Assembly: GCA_963698015.1 (NCBI GenBank) | Contig: OY969109.1 | Location: forward strand, 2,108,001-2,172,000 | From: VAXT01 sp963698015 | GTDB taxonomy: Bacteria; Actinomycetota; Thermoleophilia; Gaiellales; Gaiellaceae | Direction: 5' to 3' | Length of the DNA: 64,000 bases | In this document: piece after piece, positions 43,198-53,392 of the stretch | Layout: every line of letters starts with the position of its first letter | Numbering within the stretch: position 1 is the stretch's first letter | Notes under the pieces: generated by a model | Databases searched by the model: none | Told to the model about the DNA's origin: nothing | The model's input: only the letters and a program-made list of their open reading frames with translations | Program-made: the position numbers and the translations under genes

Positions 43198-43704
43198 GTG
43201 AGAAGCACCATCGTCGCGGCCGTCGTGGCCGCACTCATTGTCGCCACGGGGGCGACGGCTGCCGGGGTCAAGCTCATCACCGGCAGGCAGATCAAGAACG
43301 GGTCGATCGGCCTGGTCGACCTGAGCAGTGGCGCGAAGCGCTCACTCAAAGGACAGCAGGGCCCACGAGGCCCGGCGGGGACGATCGCGGCCATCACGAC
43401 CGTGCACGTCGTCAAGACCCTGCCACCGGGAGCGATCGACTTCGCGGTCGCGCCCTGCCCGGCCGGGCAGGCGCCGGTCTCGGGTGGCTTCGCCTTCCCC
43501 GGTTCGGGCGGCGTGTTCTTCAGCTTCGGCGGATCATCGAGCTGGGCCGCCGGAGGAGACAACTTCTTCGGCGTCCTGAACGCCGACCTCGAGGTGTGGG
43601 CGTACTGCGCTCCGGGACTGACCATCCAAAGTCTCGGCATCGGCTCCGAGGTGAACGAAGCCGAGCGGCTGGTTAGCGAGCGGAAGCAATTGCGGGCTCG
43701 CTAA
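43198..43704 (+). CDS. Secreted protein with short collagen-like stretch
   Basis: A 168-residue exported protein with a signal peptide (TIVAAVVAALIVATGATAAG). RQIKNGSIGLVDLSSGAKRS precedes GQQGPRGPAGT, a brief Gly-x-y segment. The rest is Gly/Ser-rich with two Cys (APCPAGQAPVSGGFAF; WAYCAPGL). Such proteins are common and multicopy in Thermoleophilia; function unknown. GAAGGAGG upstream supports GTG 43198. Confidence 0.65.
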   Translation: MRSTIVAAVVAALIVATGATAAGVKLITGRQIKNGSIGLVDLSSGAKRSLKGQQGPRGPAGTIAAITTVHVVKTLPPGAIDFAVAPCPAGQAPVSGGFAFPGSGGVFFSFGGSSSWAAGGDNFFGVLNADLEVWAYCAPGLTIQSLGIGSEVNEAERLVSERKQLRAR

Positions 43705-43711
43705 GCCTCGA

Positions 43712-43752
43712 AAGCCTTGCGGCTCCTCTCGGATTGAGGAGCTGCAAGGCTT
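43712..43752. terminator. Long stem-loop after the secreted-protein gene
   Basis: 17-bp arms (43712-43728 and 43736-43752) with one G-T pair and a 7-base loop, starting 8 bases after the stop. No U-tract follows. It lies 8 bases before the toxin-antitoxin promoter and probably insulates it. Confidence 0.6.
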
Positions 43753-43759
43753 CCACCTC

Positions 43760-43788
43760 TTGACGCTATGACGTCATAACGCTATGGT
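43760..43788 (+). promoter_or_regulatory. Promoter and operator of the RHH/PIN operon
   Basis: TTGACG (43760-43765), a 17-base spacer, TATGGT (43783-43788). The spacer carries the perfect palindrome TATGACGTCATA (43767-43778), and ACGCTATG occurs as a direct repeat at 43763-43770 and 43779-43786. The start of transcription should fall at the antitoxin ATG 43796. Confidence 0.65.
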
Positions 43789-43795
43789 GGAGAGC

Positions 43796-44038
43796 ATGGC
43801 TCGATCCAAGACAACCGTCTACCTCGACCCGGAGGTGCTCCGCGCCACACGTGTCCGCGCTGCGCGGACCGGGAAACGAGACTCGGACGTCGTAGAGGAA
43901 GCCCTCCGTGATTACCTCGGACTGTCCGTGGTCGACGACATCCGGTCGAACGCCAATCTGGATGAGGACCAGGCCATGAAACTCGCCTACGAAGAGCTGC
44001 ATGCAGTTCGGCGTGAGCGCCGCGCGGCTGCCAAATAG
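43796..44038 (+). CDS. Ribbon-helix-helix antitoxin
   Basis: An 80-residue antitoxin/repressor. The RHH DNA-binding part is ARSKTTVYLDPEVLRATRVR, then ARTGKRDSDVVEEALRDYLG. The C-tail (DEDQAMKLAYEELHAVRRER) should bind the toxin. ATG 43796 is chosen because the promoter predicts a leaderless transcript there; ATG 43784 lies inside the -10 box. It likely represses its own promoter through the spacer palindrome. The toxin follows after 3 bases. Confidence 0.85.
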   Translation: MARSKTTVYLDPEVLRATRVRAARTGKRDSDVVEEALRDYLGLSVVDDIRSNANLDEDQAMKLAYEELHAVRRERRAAAK

Positions 44039-44041
44039 CCA

Positions 44042-44452
44042 GTGCTGCGGGTCGTGTTCGACCCGGGCGTCCTCGTCTCCGCGGTGATCAGCCCGAACGG
44101 TCCTCCGGCCGAAGCCCTGGATGCCTGGCGGATCGGCGAGTTCGACATTGTCGTCTCGCCGAAGCTCCTGGACGAGCTCGAGGACGTTCTCCTGCGGGCA
44201 AAGTTCCGGGCCTTCGCATCGCCTGATCAAGTGAGCGCGTACGTCGAGGCCCTCGCCGCGGAAGCAGTCGCTTTCGACGACCCCGGCGACCCGCCACGCG
44301 TCACCCCGGACCCGGCCGACGACTACCTGATCGCCCTCGCGCGCGTGGCCGGGGCGGATCTACTCGTGTCCGGCGACAAGCACCTGACAGAGCTCGCCGA
44401 CCCGCCCGTCCGCGTCGTGACGCCTCGCGCGCTGGTCGAGCGCCTTCGCTAG
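44042..44452 (+). CDS. PIN-domain toxin (COG1569-type)
   Basis: A 136-residue putative RNase: RVVFDPGVLVSAVISPNGPP with the first Asp, FDIVVSPKLLDELEDVLLRA, then TPDPADDYLIALARVAGADL and LVSGDKHLTELADPPVRVV with the remaining acidic residues. GTG 44042, 3 bases after the antitoxin stop. This forms a complete type II toxin-antitoxin pair. Its stop shares CTAG with the convergent DUF6569 gene. Confidence 0.85.
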   Translation: MLRVVFDPGVLVSAVISPNGPPAEALDAWRIGEFDIVVSPKLLDELEDVLLRAKFRAFASPDQVSAYVEALAAEAVAFDDPGDPPRVTPDPADDYLIALARVAGADLLVSGDKHLTELADPPVRVVTPRALVERLR

Positions 44453-45384
44453 CGCCGCCCGCTCGGGCGCGCGATCCTTGTGCGTTCGCCGACGTTCTCC
44501 GTCGAGAACGCGCACAGCTGGAGAAGCTCGCCCTCCAACTCGAGCCCCGAGCCGACCGTCCGCTCGCCGTGGAGTCGAATGTCGTCGCCGAGCCCGGCCG
44601 ATGGCCGCCGGCCAAGAGCTCCCTCCGCGACCGCCGCAAGGAACGCATCGAGATCTCCGGCCGGCGAACTATCGACCGCCTCGAGGGCGTCGAGCAGGTA
44701 GCCCTCGAGAAGCTTGGGGTAGAAACGCGCAAATGCCTCGGGTCGCGAGACGTAGTCCAGACAGAACCGCTCGCCGAGGGCGAGCAGGGCCCCGGACTGG
44801 CCCGGCTGGAGCGGGAACGCCCCGCGCAGCGATCCGAGGTCACGCTCACGAGCGGCGAAGACGTCCGCCTGCGCCCCGGTCGGCGAATGCACGCCCATCC
44901 GCCCTGCCTTCTCGGAGAGCGCTTGCCAGACCTCACCCTGCGCAGCGCCGCGTTCGAGCGGAGCTGCCGACAGCCGCTCGGCTTTGCGCCGGCGGAGCTC
45001 CGGGTACGCAGTGTGCTGCGCAGTACCGAAGGAGACGCTCCGCGCGTGCCAGCGGCCCTCCTCGACGCACGAGACCGGAATCCGCGTCTCGCTCTGCGCG
45101 GAGACGAGCACAGTCACGTTCAGGATCCGGTTCTGCTTCGCTCCGAGCAGCTCTTCACCATCGTAGAGGAGGACGTTCGCGTCGAGCGGGTTCGCGACCG
45201 CGAGCTCGGGCACCGACCCAGCCGCGTCCACCTCGGCCACGCGAAATCCGAGCGGCAGTGCCTCCTCGAGCGTCACGTACTCGGCCCGGGGCTTCAAGCG
45301 CGGGAAGAGCGGCGCCACGACGACGCCACGGTGCTCGATCGGCTCGCCGAGCTGAATCGGAATCTCAATCTGCTTGATGGGCAT
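44449..45384 (-). CDS. DUF6569 (ARPP-1-like) protein
   Basis: A 311-residue soluble protein: PIQLGEPIEHRGVVVAPLFP, LEEALPLGFRVAEVDAAGSV and PLDANVLLYDGEELLGAKQN, which match the ARPP-1/DUF6569 family, then SETRIPVSCVEEGRWHARS and LHGERTVGSGLELEGELLQL. The biochemical function is not known. ATG 45384. Confidence 0.75.
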   Translation of the reverse strand: MPIKQIEIPIQLGEPIEHRGVVVAPLFPRLKPRAEYVTLEEALPLGFRVAEVDAAGSVPELAVANPLDANVLLYDGEELLGAKQNRILNVTVLVSAQSETRIPVSCVEEGRWHARSVSFGTAQHTAYPELRRRKAERLSAAPLERGAAQGEVWQALSEKAGRMGVHSPTGAQADVFAARERDLGSLRGAFPLQPGQSGALLALGERFCLDYVSRPEAFARFYPKLLEGYLLDALEAVDSSPAGDLDAFLAAVAEGALGRRPSAGLGDDIRLHGERTVGSGLELEGELLQLCAFSTENVGERTRIARPSGRR

Positions 45385-45489
45385 CGAACTCCTTTCGTCT
45401 CCGAAGGGTCCCGTTGAGACCTGTGCCTTCTTACGTCAAGATCGCGGCCATAGGCGGGTCGTGAGGGCCGGTCGATAAAGTCCGCGCCC

Positions 45490-45720
45490 TTGACCGATTA
45501 CCCGATCAATGGCGCGGAGCTCGCCCGGCTGCTGCTTCACGACCAAAGCCGGGTTCGGGAGTACACGCGTGAGGACTACAAGTTCGTTCAAGGCGTCGTC
45601 CGCGCGAAGCTCAAGGAGTTCGACTGCCCGAGGACGAGCAGCTCGGACAGGGCCAACTGGGCGGTGGATGAGGATATGGCGAATCGAGTCGCTGAGGCCC
45701 TCGGAATGTCTCTCTATTGA
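45490..45720 (+). CDS. Small hypothetical protein
   Basis: A 76-residue soluble protein: ELARLLLHDQSRVREYTRED, YKFVQGVVRAKLKEFDCPRT, then WAVDEDMANRVAEALGMSLY. No family recognised. TTG 45490, without a clear ribosome site, is the only reasonable start. It lies 62 bases before the sigma-factor gene and may or may not belong to that operon. Confidence 0.45.
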   Translation: MTDYPINGAELARLLLHDQSRVREYTREDYKFVQGVVRAKLKEFDCPRTSSSDRANWAVDEDMANRVAEALGMSLY

Positions 45721-45781
45721 GCCAGTAGCCCTAGACGTCGTGGGCGTTCTCTTTGCGCCAGCCCGACCGTAAGATCGGGCC

Positions 45782-46318
45782 GTGCCTCGAAAGACTCTGC
45801 CCTCGATGCACGATGCGCGCGACGTCGAAGACAAGCGACTGCTCGAGGCCGGTGACCACAAGCTCCTGCTCGCGGGCTACTTCCATGCCGTCCGCGAGCT
45901 CTGCTTCCTGCGCCTGCGCGACCGCGAGGCCGCCGACGAGGCGGCCCAGACCGTCCTCCTCCGCCTGCTCAACGAGCTCGAGCGGGGCAAGACGTACACC
46001 GTGCCCTTCCGCGTCGTCGTCTGGAAGGTCGTCGAGTGGACGGTGCGCGGTTTCTACCCGGGCGCGAAGGCCGACGACACGCTGCCCGACGACTGGGATC
46101 CCGCCGCCGGCGACGAGTACGAGGGAGTCGAGGACACGTACGACTTCGGCCGGCTCGTCGCCGACCTGCCGAGCCGCCAGCGCGAGGTGCTCGACCTCAT
46201 CCACCGCCAGGGCCTCTCGCACGAGCAGGCGGCGGAGCGGCTTGGGATAACGCGCAATGCGGTCGACCAGGCGCTCCATAACGGCCATCGCAAGCTGGCG
46301 GAGAAGCTCGGTGCCTGA
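45782..46318 (+). CDS. ECF-like sigma factor at the head of the defence island
   Basis: A 178-residue sigma-70 family protein. The sigma-2-like part has YFHAVRELCFLRLRDREAAD, then EAAQTVLLRLLNELERGK. Sigma-4 has FGRLVADLPSRQREVLDLIH and RQGLSHEQAAERLGITRNAV, a clear helix-turn-helix. Sigma-2 is short and lacks the usual -10-recognition sequence, so DNA recognition may rest mainly on sigma-4. GTG 45782. It overlaps the next gene by 8 bases, so the two are coupled. Confidence 0.8.
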   Translation: MPRKTLPSMHDARDVEDKRLLEAGDHKLLLAGYFHAVRELCFLRLRDREAADEAAQTVLLRLLNELERGKTYTVPFRVVVWKVVEWTVRGFYPGAKADDTLPDDWDPAAGDEYEGVEDTYDFGRLVADLPSRQREVLDLIHRQGLSHEQAAERLGITRNAVDQALHNGHRKLAEKLGA

Positions 46319-46874
46319 GCAGGTCGCGCAGCTCTTCGCCGAGTACGCCGACGCGTACGCCCGCGGCGAGCGCCCCCGCGCGGAGGAGTACCTGGCGCGC
46401 GCCGGAGGGCAGGCGGACGAGCTCGCGGGCCTGCTCGAGCGCTTCGTGCAGGCGACCCCCGCGCGCGAGCCCGATGCGGAGACGCTCGCCCTCACCGAAG
46501 CCTGGCTGACCAGCGAGCCGCCGCTCGTCGGCCTGCGCGCGAGCAAGGGCGTGCGCGTGGACGAGGTCGTCGACGCGCTCGTCGAGCGCCTCGGCCTCGA
46601 CCCGGCCAAACGCGCGAAGGTGAAGCGCTACTACCAGCGCCTGGAGGGAGGCCTGCTCGAGCCGAGTCGCGTCAGCCGAAAGGTCTGGGACGTCCTGACG
46701 GCGCTCGTCGGGCCGCGCTCGGAAGAGCTAGCCGCCTGGCATGTCCGGCCTGCCGCCGCCGAGGCCGTCTATCTGCGCGCAGCCGAGCCGGCCGCAGCGC
46801 CGCCTCACGTCATCGAGCCCGGAGCCGAAGAACCCGACGACATCGACCTCCTCTTCCTCGGACGAGAGGAATAG
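46311..46874 (+). CDS. Unknown sigma-coupled regulator candidate
   Basis: A 187-residue soluble protein, family not recognised. The N-part is helical and acidic (VAQLFAEYADAYARGERPRA; ADELAGLLERFVQA). The middle looks like a DNA- or protein-binding helical bundle (VDEVVDALVERLGLDPAKRA, KVKRYYQRLEGGLLEPSRVS). The acidic C-end is EEPDDIDLLFLGREE. GTG 46311 lies inside the sigma-factor gene, so 1:1 production is likely. Position between a sigma factor and an ImmA-type protease suggests an anti-sigma or repressor that the protease cleaves. That is inference. Confidence 0.5.
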   Translation: MPEQVAQLFAEYADAYARGERPRAEEYLARAGGQADELAGLLERFVQATPAREPDAETLALTEAWLTSEPPLVGLRASKGVRVDEVVDALVERLGLDPAKRAKVKRYYQRLEGGLLEPSRVSRKVWDVLTALVGPRSEELAAWHVRPAAAEAVYLRAAEPAAAPPHVIEPGAEEPDDIDLLFLGREE

Positions 46875-46892
46875 GTCCCGATTACCCTGCTA

Positions 46893-47495
46893 ATGAGCCA
46901 ATCGGCCTCCTTCCGCTGCGAGCACGGACATGTCATTGTTGGCTACGACACAAGCGTCGACAACGGTAGGGGAGGGCAGGAAGCAGTGCCCGGACCAGTG
47001 ACCGACCCGCGTGCAGACGCCCTGCGGCGCCGCTACCACGAGCTCTTCGGCGGCGAGGCGCTGCCGGTACCAGTGGAGTCGATCGCGGAAGACCTTCTCG
47101 GCCTGAGCATCGGAGAGGATGAGGAGCTACCGGTGTCGGGGATGCTCCTACCGGCGGAGCGCCAGATCTGGGTTAACGCGCGGGAGGCCGCTGAGAGCCC
47201 GGGCCGACGCCGCTTCACGGTTGCTCACGAGGTCGGGCACTGGGTATGTCAGTGCCTCGAGGGTCGCACGGCGCCGGTCTACTGTCGGGCTGAAGATGTG
47301 AGCGCCGATGCCGACCGCACCCTCGAGCGCGAAGCCAACGTCTTCGCTGCCGAACTACTCATGCCTGAGGAGGCCGTCCGCGCCGAGTTCGCGCGCGTCT
47401 CCAAGACGGAGCAGCTGTTCCAAAGGTTCAGCGTTTCCGGCGAGGCGATGCAGTGGCGGCTGTACAGCTTTGATCTGGCGCGAAAGCCCGACTGA
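46893..47495 (+). CDS. ImmA/IrrE-family metallopeptidase
   Basis: About 200 residues with the zinc-peptidase motif RRFTVAHEVGHWVCQCLEG (H-E-x-x-H) and the third-ligand Glu region EREANVFAAELLMPEEAVRA. Family members cleave a repressor in response to DNA damage or infection. The first 30 residues after ATG 46893 (FRCEHGHVIVGYD) are unusual; GTG 46987 gives a conventional start (PGPVTDPRADALRRRYHELF). The stop overlaps the ATG of mod (TGATG), so the peptidase is translated together with the restriction-modification genes. Confidence 0.85.
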   Translation: MSQSASFRCEHGHVIVGYDTSVDNGRGGQEAVPGPVTDPRADALRRRYHELFGGEALPVPVESIAEDLLGLSIGEDEELPVSGMLLPAERQIWVNAREAAESPGRRRFTVAHEVGHWVCQCLEGRTAPVYCRAEDVSADADRTLEREANVFAAELLMPEEAVRAEFARVSKTEQLFQRFSVSGEAMQWRLYSFDLARKPD

Positions 47496-50230
47496 TGGCG
47501 ACGAAGCCGACAGGTAAGCGGCAGGCTGAGGCTTACAAGCACGACGAGGAGGCACTGCTTCGGCCGGAGGTCGGGACGCAGGCGCAGTTCAAGAAGAAGA
47601 AGCCGCCGAAGACCTACCGCTACGACTCGTCGCTCTCGCCGGCGCTCGACTGGGACGGGCAGAACTCCGCGCGCGAGCTCGGGCGAGTGGCTGCTCGCGC
47701 AGATCGAGGAGGCGTCAGCGCTCGACCGCCGCACCTGTTCTCCGAGCCGCGGACGTTCGGCGACGTCGAGATCGCCGGGCTTGCACGACGCGGTCGACGC
47801 GGCTGAAGGCGCTCTCGCGGCCGTTCCTCGACTGGGCCGGCAAGGCCGAGCGGCTCTCGTTCGACGTGCCGACGCTGCCGCTCTTCGTCCACGAGCGGCT
47901 CTCGACGAAGGCGATCCTCGAGACGCTCACGGGCCACGAGCGCGACCGGCAGATGGAGATGCAGCTCTTCGCCGACCCGCAGCTGCCGCTCCACCAGCAG
48001 CTCGAGGCCTACGAGCACAAGGGCGGCTGGGTCAACCGGATGATCCTCGGCGACTCGCTCGTCGTCATGAACTCGCTGCTCGAGTACGAGGGCCTCGGCG
48101 GGCAGGTGCAGATGATCTACATCGACCCGCCCTACGGCGTGAAGTTCGGCTCGAACTTCCAGCCGTTCGTGCGCAAGCGCGACGTCAAGGACAACGACGA
48201 CGAGGACATGACGCGCGAGCCGGAGATGGTGAAGGCGTACCGCGACACCTGGGAGCTCGGGCTGCACTCGTACCTGACGTACCTGCGCGATCGGCTGCTC
48301 GTCGCGCGCGAGCTGCTCACGCCGAGCGGGAGCGTGTTCGTCCAGATCGGCGACGAGAACGTCCACCACGTCCGCGAGCTGCTGGACGAGGTATTCGGAG
48401 CAGAGAACTTCTGTCGCGCTGATCACTTTCGCAAGACAACGAGCGTGCCAACGAGCACGACTCGCTGCGCGATCGACGGACTACCTGCTTTGGTACGCGC
48501 GCGACCGGGACGCAGGTGAAGTTCCGGCAGCTTTACGTCGACAAGCAGCTCGGACGATCGGGAGCGACGAGTACACCATGGTCGGAGCTACGCCGACGGC
48601 GCGATCGTCGCACCTGACGCCGCTCGAGGAGCGGTCTGACTGCTACGGATGCCGCGCGGATCCTCGCGACTCGACACTCTTGACCTCACAGCGACGCTGC
48701 GCAGCGTCGCTACGACGTTCGAGTTCGAAGGGCAAGGTCTATCGACCAGAGCCGGCATACTGGAAGACCGACGCGAGGACGGGACTGCAGCGCCTCGATC
48801 AGGCGATCGACTGCATCTAGCGATCGGGCAGACGCTTGCGCTACGTGCGGTACTTCGACGACTTCCCGTACTTGCCGCTCGACGAACGTCTGGCACGACA
48901 CTCAGTCGGCGGATTCGGCCGAAGCCGAAGCTCTACGTCGTCCAGACGCCGACGCAAGGTCGTTGCAGCGCTGCCTGCTCGATGACCACCGATCCCGGCG
49001 ACCTCGTGCTCGATCCGACGTGCGGCTCCGGCACGACGGCCTACGTCGCCGAGCAGTGGGGCCGGCGCTGGATCACGATCGACACCTCCCGCGTGCCGCT
49101 CGCGCTCGCGCGGCAGCGGCTGCTGACGGCGACGTTCCCGTACTACGAGCTCCAGGACGCCGACGCGCGGGCCGGCCGGCGGGTTCGTCTACAAGCGCAA
49201 GCAGAACACGAAGGGCGAGGAGGTCGGCGGGATCGTCCCGCACGTCACGCTGAAGTCGATCGCGAACGACGAGCCGCCGCCGAGGAGGTGCTCGTCGACC
49301 GGCCGGAGGTCGACACGAAGATCACGCGCGTCACGGGCCCGTTCGTCGTCGAGGCGACGATCCCGACGCCGGTCGACTTCGACGGCGACGGCACGGAGGA
49401 CTCCGGCGTCCCCGAGGACGCGTCGCTACGTCGACCGGATGCTCGAGGCGCTGCGGCGGAACCCGTCGCTCCAGCTCGCGCGGCAACAGGACGATCACGC
49501 TCACGAACGTCCGCCCGCCGGCGCAGTCGCTGACGCTCTCGGCCGAGGCGGCGCTCGACGCCGGACGGCGCGCCGGTCGCGATCGTCTTCGGCCCCGAGA
49601 ACGGCGCGGTCAGCGAGAAGCTCGTCTACGAGGCGGCGCGCGAGGCGCACGTGAAGCAGCTACGAGCAGCTGCTCGTGATCGGCTTCGCGATCGAGCCGA
49701 ACGCGCGCGACGCTCGTCGAGAAGGTCGAGCAGCTGGTCGGCATCCCGGCCACCTACGTCCAGGCGACGCCCGACCTCGTCATGGGCGATCTGCTGAAGA
49801 CGATGCGGTCGAGCCAGATCTTCTCCGTCTCCGGCCTGCCGGACGTCGCGATCCGCAAGGTCGAGCCCGAGGAGACGGGCGGGCCGCAGCGCTACGAGGT
49901 CGAGCTGCGTCGGTCTCGACATCGTTCGACCCGACGACGTTCGAGGCGCGACCACCGCGACGGCGACGACGTGCCGGCGTGGTTCCTCGACACGGCCTGG
50001 AACGGCCTGTCGTTCCACGTCTCGCAGGCGTTCTTCCCGCGCACGAGCGCTGGGACAACCTCAAGAAGGCGCTCAAGGCGCGAGTTCGAGGAGTCGGTGT
50101 GGGATCACCTCGCCGGCACGATCAGCGCGCCGTTCGCCGCGGGCGACACGCGCGAGATCGCGGTCAAGGTGATCGACGACCGCGGCAACGAGCTGCTCGT
50201 CGTGCAAGATCGCTCGACGAGGCGGAATGA
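47495..50230 (+). CDS. Type III-like DNA adenine methyltransferase Mod (many frame breaks)
   Basis: About 900 residues after frame repair. The N-terminus is MATKPTGKRQAEAYKHDEEA. The catalytic motif IDPPYGVKFGSNFQPFVRK (DPPY, near 48124) precedes the SAM motif LDPTCGSGTTAYVAEQWGRR (near 49012), the beta-class order of type III Mod N6-adenine methyltransferases. The C-part includes VYEAAREAHVK, YEQLLVIGFAIEPNARD and MRSSQIFSVSGLPDVAIRK. About thirty single-base indels break it: four at 47681-47790, none at 47800-48410, a dense set at 48415-48990, then roughly one per 50-150 bases. ATG 47495 overlaps the peptidase stop; the TGA overlaps the res start (ATGA). Confidence 0.82.
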
Positions 50231-53200
50231 GCGCCTTCGAGGTCGAGCAGCCGATCCTCAACTCGCCGTTCGAGGAGCCGAGCCGAGCACTGGCAGATCG
50301 AGGAGGGCAAGACGCCGAAGCGCGCGACCGGGCGCCGGCGGGCCGGCTACTTCTACCGCGACCCGAAGGCGCCGCAGCCGGAGCCGGGCGCAGCCGGCCC
50401 GCGGCGAGTGGCAGGAGCTCGAGCTCGTCAACCTGATCCGCGAGCGGCTCGACGCAGTGGCGCGAGGCCGGCTATCCGGGCGCGACGCGGACGACGCTCG
50501 ACCTGCTCCGGCACTGGCGCCGCGACGGGCGCGAGCAGCGGCTCTTCTTCGCGCAGCTCGAGGCGGCCGAGACGATCATCTTCCTGACCGAGGCGCGGTC
50601 CGACCTCCTCCAGGGCATCGACGTGCCGCCGGAGGTCGTGCCCGAGGGCGTCGAGGCGTTCACGCGCTACGCCTGCAAGATGGCGACCGGCTCCGGGCAA
50701 GACGACCGTGATGGGGATGCTCTGCGCCTGGAGCATCCTCAACAAGGTCGCCGCCCGCGGCGACGCGCGCTTCTCCGACGTCGTGCTCGTCGTCTGCCCG
50801 AACGTGACGATCCGCGAGCGGCTCGGCGAGCTCGACCCGAACCGCGGCGACGCGTCGATCTACCGGACGCGCGACCTCGTGCCGCCGCACCTGATGCCGA
50901 CCCTGCGCCGCGGGCGCGTGCTCGTCAAGAACTGGCACGAGTTCGAGCGCAAGGGCATGAGCGCCGGCGCGAAGGTGCAGAAGGCACGGCGTGCCCGGAG
51001 ATCGTGCAGGCGACGATCAAGATCGGCCCGAAGACGACGTCGGGCCGCGGCGGCCGCTACATGACCGAGAAGGCGCTCGAGATCGCGCTCGCTCGCCGGG
51101 CATGCGGATCCTCGAGGACCGGCGGCCGAAGAAGCCGGAGGTCGTGGTCGAGGAGACCCGCTACGTCGAGAGCGACGCGAAGCTGATGCAGCGGCTGCTC
51201 GGGCGCGAGGTCGGCGGCAAGCAGAACATCCTCGTCCTCAACGACGAGGCGCACCACGCCTACCGGATCCGCGCAGGAGGCGACCGAGACGGCCGAGGAG
51301 GACGCCGAGGCGCTCGACGAGGAGCGCGCCGAGGAGCTCGCGCACGAGTCGACGGTCTGGATCGACGGGCTCGACCGGATCCACAAGCAACCGGCGGATC
51401 AACTTCTGCGTCGACCTCTCGGCGACGCCGTACTACCTCGCGCGCGCGGGCGAGGACACGAACCGGATCTTCCCGTGGGTCGTCAGCGACTTCGGGCTGA
51501 CCGACGCGATCGAGTCGGGGCTCGTGAAGATCCCGCAGCTCGCGCACTCCGACCCGACGCGGCGAGGAGCAGGCCGCGTACTTCAACATCTGGCGCTGGA
51601 TCATGAGCAAGCTCACCGCCGCGCGAGCGCGGCGGCAAGCGCGCGAACGCCGAAGCCGGAGGCGGTGCTGCAAGTAGGCGGAGCATGCCGATCCGGCTCC
51701 TCGCGCTCGCCTGGGAGGAGCTGCGGCAGGAGTGGGAGAGCGAAGGCGACGACGAGCGGCCGCCGGTGCTCATCCTCGTCTGCAAGAACACGAAGCTCGC
51801 GACGGTGATCTACGAGTGGCTCGCCGAGGGCGAAGGCGCCCGCCGGGCATCCCGCCGGCCGACCTCGCGGAGCTTCGGAACGAGGACGGCACGCGCGTAC
51901 ACGATCCGCGTCGACTCGAAGGTCGTCGCCGAGACCGAGGTCGAGGGCGCGAAGAGCGACGAGACGCGCTGGATGCGCTTCACGCTCGACACGGTCGGCA
52001 AGCGCGACTGGCCGACGCGACGACCAGGGCCGGCCGGTCTATCCCGGAGGGCTTCGAGGAGCTGGCGCGGAAGCTCGAGCGGCCGCTCCATCCGCCCGGG
52101 CCGCGACGTCCGCTGCATCGTCAGCGTCGGGATGCTGACCGAGGGCTGGGACTGCAACACGGTCACGCACATCGTCGGGCTGCGGCCGTTCATGTCGCAG
52201 CTCCTCTGCGAGCAGGTCGTCGGCCGCGGGCTGCGGCGGGCGAAGCTACGACCTGACCGAGGACGGGCAAGTTCGAGGAGGAGGTCGCGAAGATCCTCGG
52301 CGTGCCGTTCGAGGTGATCCCGTTCAAGCAGCGGTCGGGACCGCGAGCCGCGCCGGCAGCCGCAGCACCACGTCCAGGCGCTGCCCGAGAAGGCCGAGTA
52401 CGAGATCACGTTCCCGCGGGTCGAGGGCTACCAGCAGGCGATCCGCAACCGGGTCACCGTCGACTGGGACACGATCGCGCCGGTCGTCGTCGACCCGATG
52501 AAGATCCCGGACGAGGTGCGACTGAAGGCGACGCTGCTCGAACAAGGGGCGGCCGTCGTTCTCGGAGCCGGGCGGCGTCGACGACGCTCAACCTCGACGC
52601 GTGGCGCAGCGCGACGCGGCTCCAGCAGCAGGAGTTCGAGATGGCCGCGGCGCTGACGCGGGAGTACGCCGAGCAGGAGACGTGCGAGGCGCCGGCGCAC
52701 GTCCTCTTCCCGCAGCTGCTCGAGATCGTGCAGCGGTTCGTGCGCGAGAAGGTCGACGTCGACTCGACCGGAGAAGCGGATCGACGTCTTCCTCTCGCCG
52801 TACTGGGGCTTCGCGATCGAGCGGCTGACGGAGGCGATCCACCCGGACACGACGCGAGGGCGAGGCGCCCGAGGTGCCGCGGTACGAGCAGGGCCGCGAG
52901 GCCGGCTCGACGGCGGACGTCGACTTCTGGACGTCGAAGAAGGTGCAAGGACGTCAGAAGTCGCACCTCAACTACGTCGTGCAGGACTCGAAGTGGGAGC
53001 AGTCGGCCGCCTACCACCTCGACACGCACCCGCGCGTCGTCGCGTTCGTGAAGAACCAGGGCCTCGGGTTCGCGATCCCGTACCTCCACGACGGCGGGCA
53101 GCACGAGCTACGTCCCGGACTTCATCGTGCGGCTCGACAACGGCGTGCACCTGATCCTGGAGACGAAGGGCCACGACCAGCTGGAGGACGTGAAGACGCA

Positions 53201-53333
53201 GGCCGCGGAGCGCTGGGTGCGCGCGGTCAACGCGGACGGGCCGTACGGCGAGTGGCGGTACGCGATCGCGCACGACATGAACGCGATCCCTGCGCTGCTC
53301 GAGGAATCCGCCGCCGAGCCAGCCTCCGTCTGA
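50227..53333 (+). CDS. Type III-like restriction subunit Res, helicase-nuclease (many frame breaks)
   Basis: About 1000 residues after repair. MSAFEVEQPILNSPFEEPS begins the gene. The SF2 motor shows Walker A ACKMATGSGKTTVMGMLCAW (near 50690, with an extra G at 50695-50697), DEAH box NILVLNDEAHHAYRIR (near 51240), motif III CVDLSATPYYLARAG (near 51420), motif V RCIVSVGMLTEGWDCNTVTH and motif VI EQVVGRGLRRA (near 52220). A C-terminal PD-(D/E)xK nuclease is seen in YVPDFIVRLDNGVHLILETK. Every motif is intact despite about 20 indels. It works with Mod: cuts DNA lacking the methyl mark after ATP-driven translocation. Recognition site unknown. Confidence 0.82.
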
Positions 53334-53389
53334 TGTCGCGGCTCTGGCAGATAGGACGAGAGCAGATCGTCCATCCGCCCGAGGCCTGA
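53333..53389 (+). CDS. Very short reading frame between res and the DUF6361 gene
   Basis: An 18-codon frame (MSRLWQIGREQIVHPPEA) whose ATG overlaps the res stop (TGATG) and whose TGA lies 3 bases before the next GTG. It may be a coupling peptide, or just read-through spacer. Nothing shows that it is expressed. Confidence 0.25.
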   Translation: MSRLWQIGREQIVHPPEA

Positions 53390-53392
53390 GTC

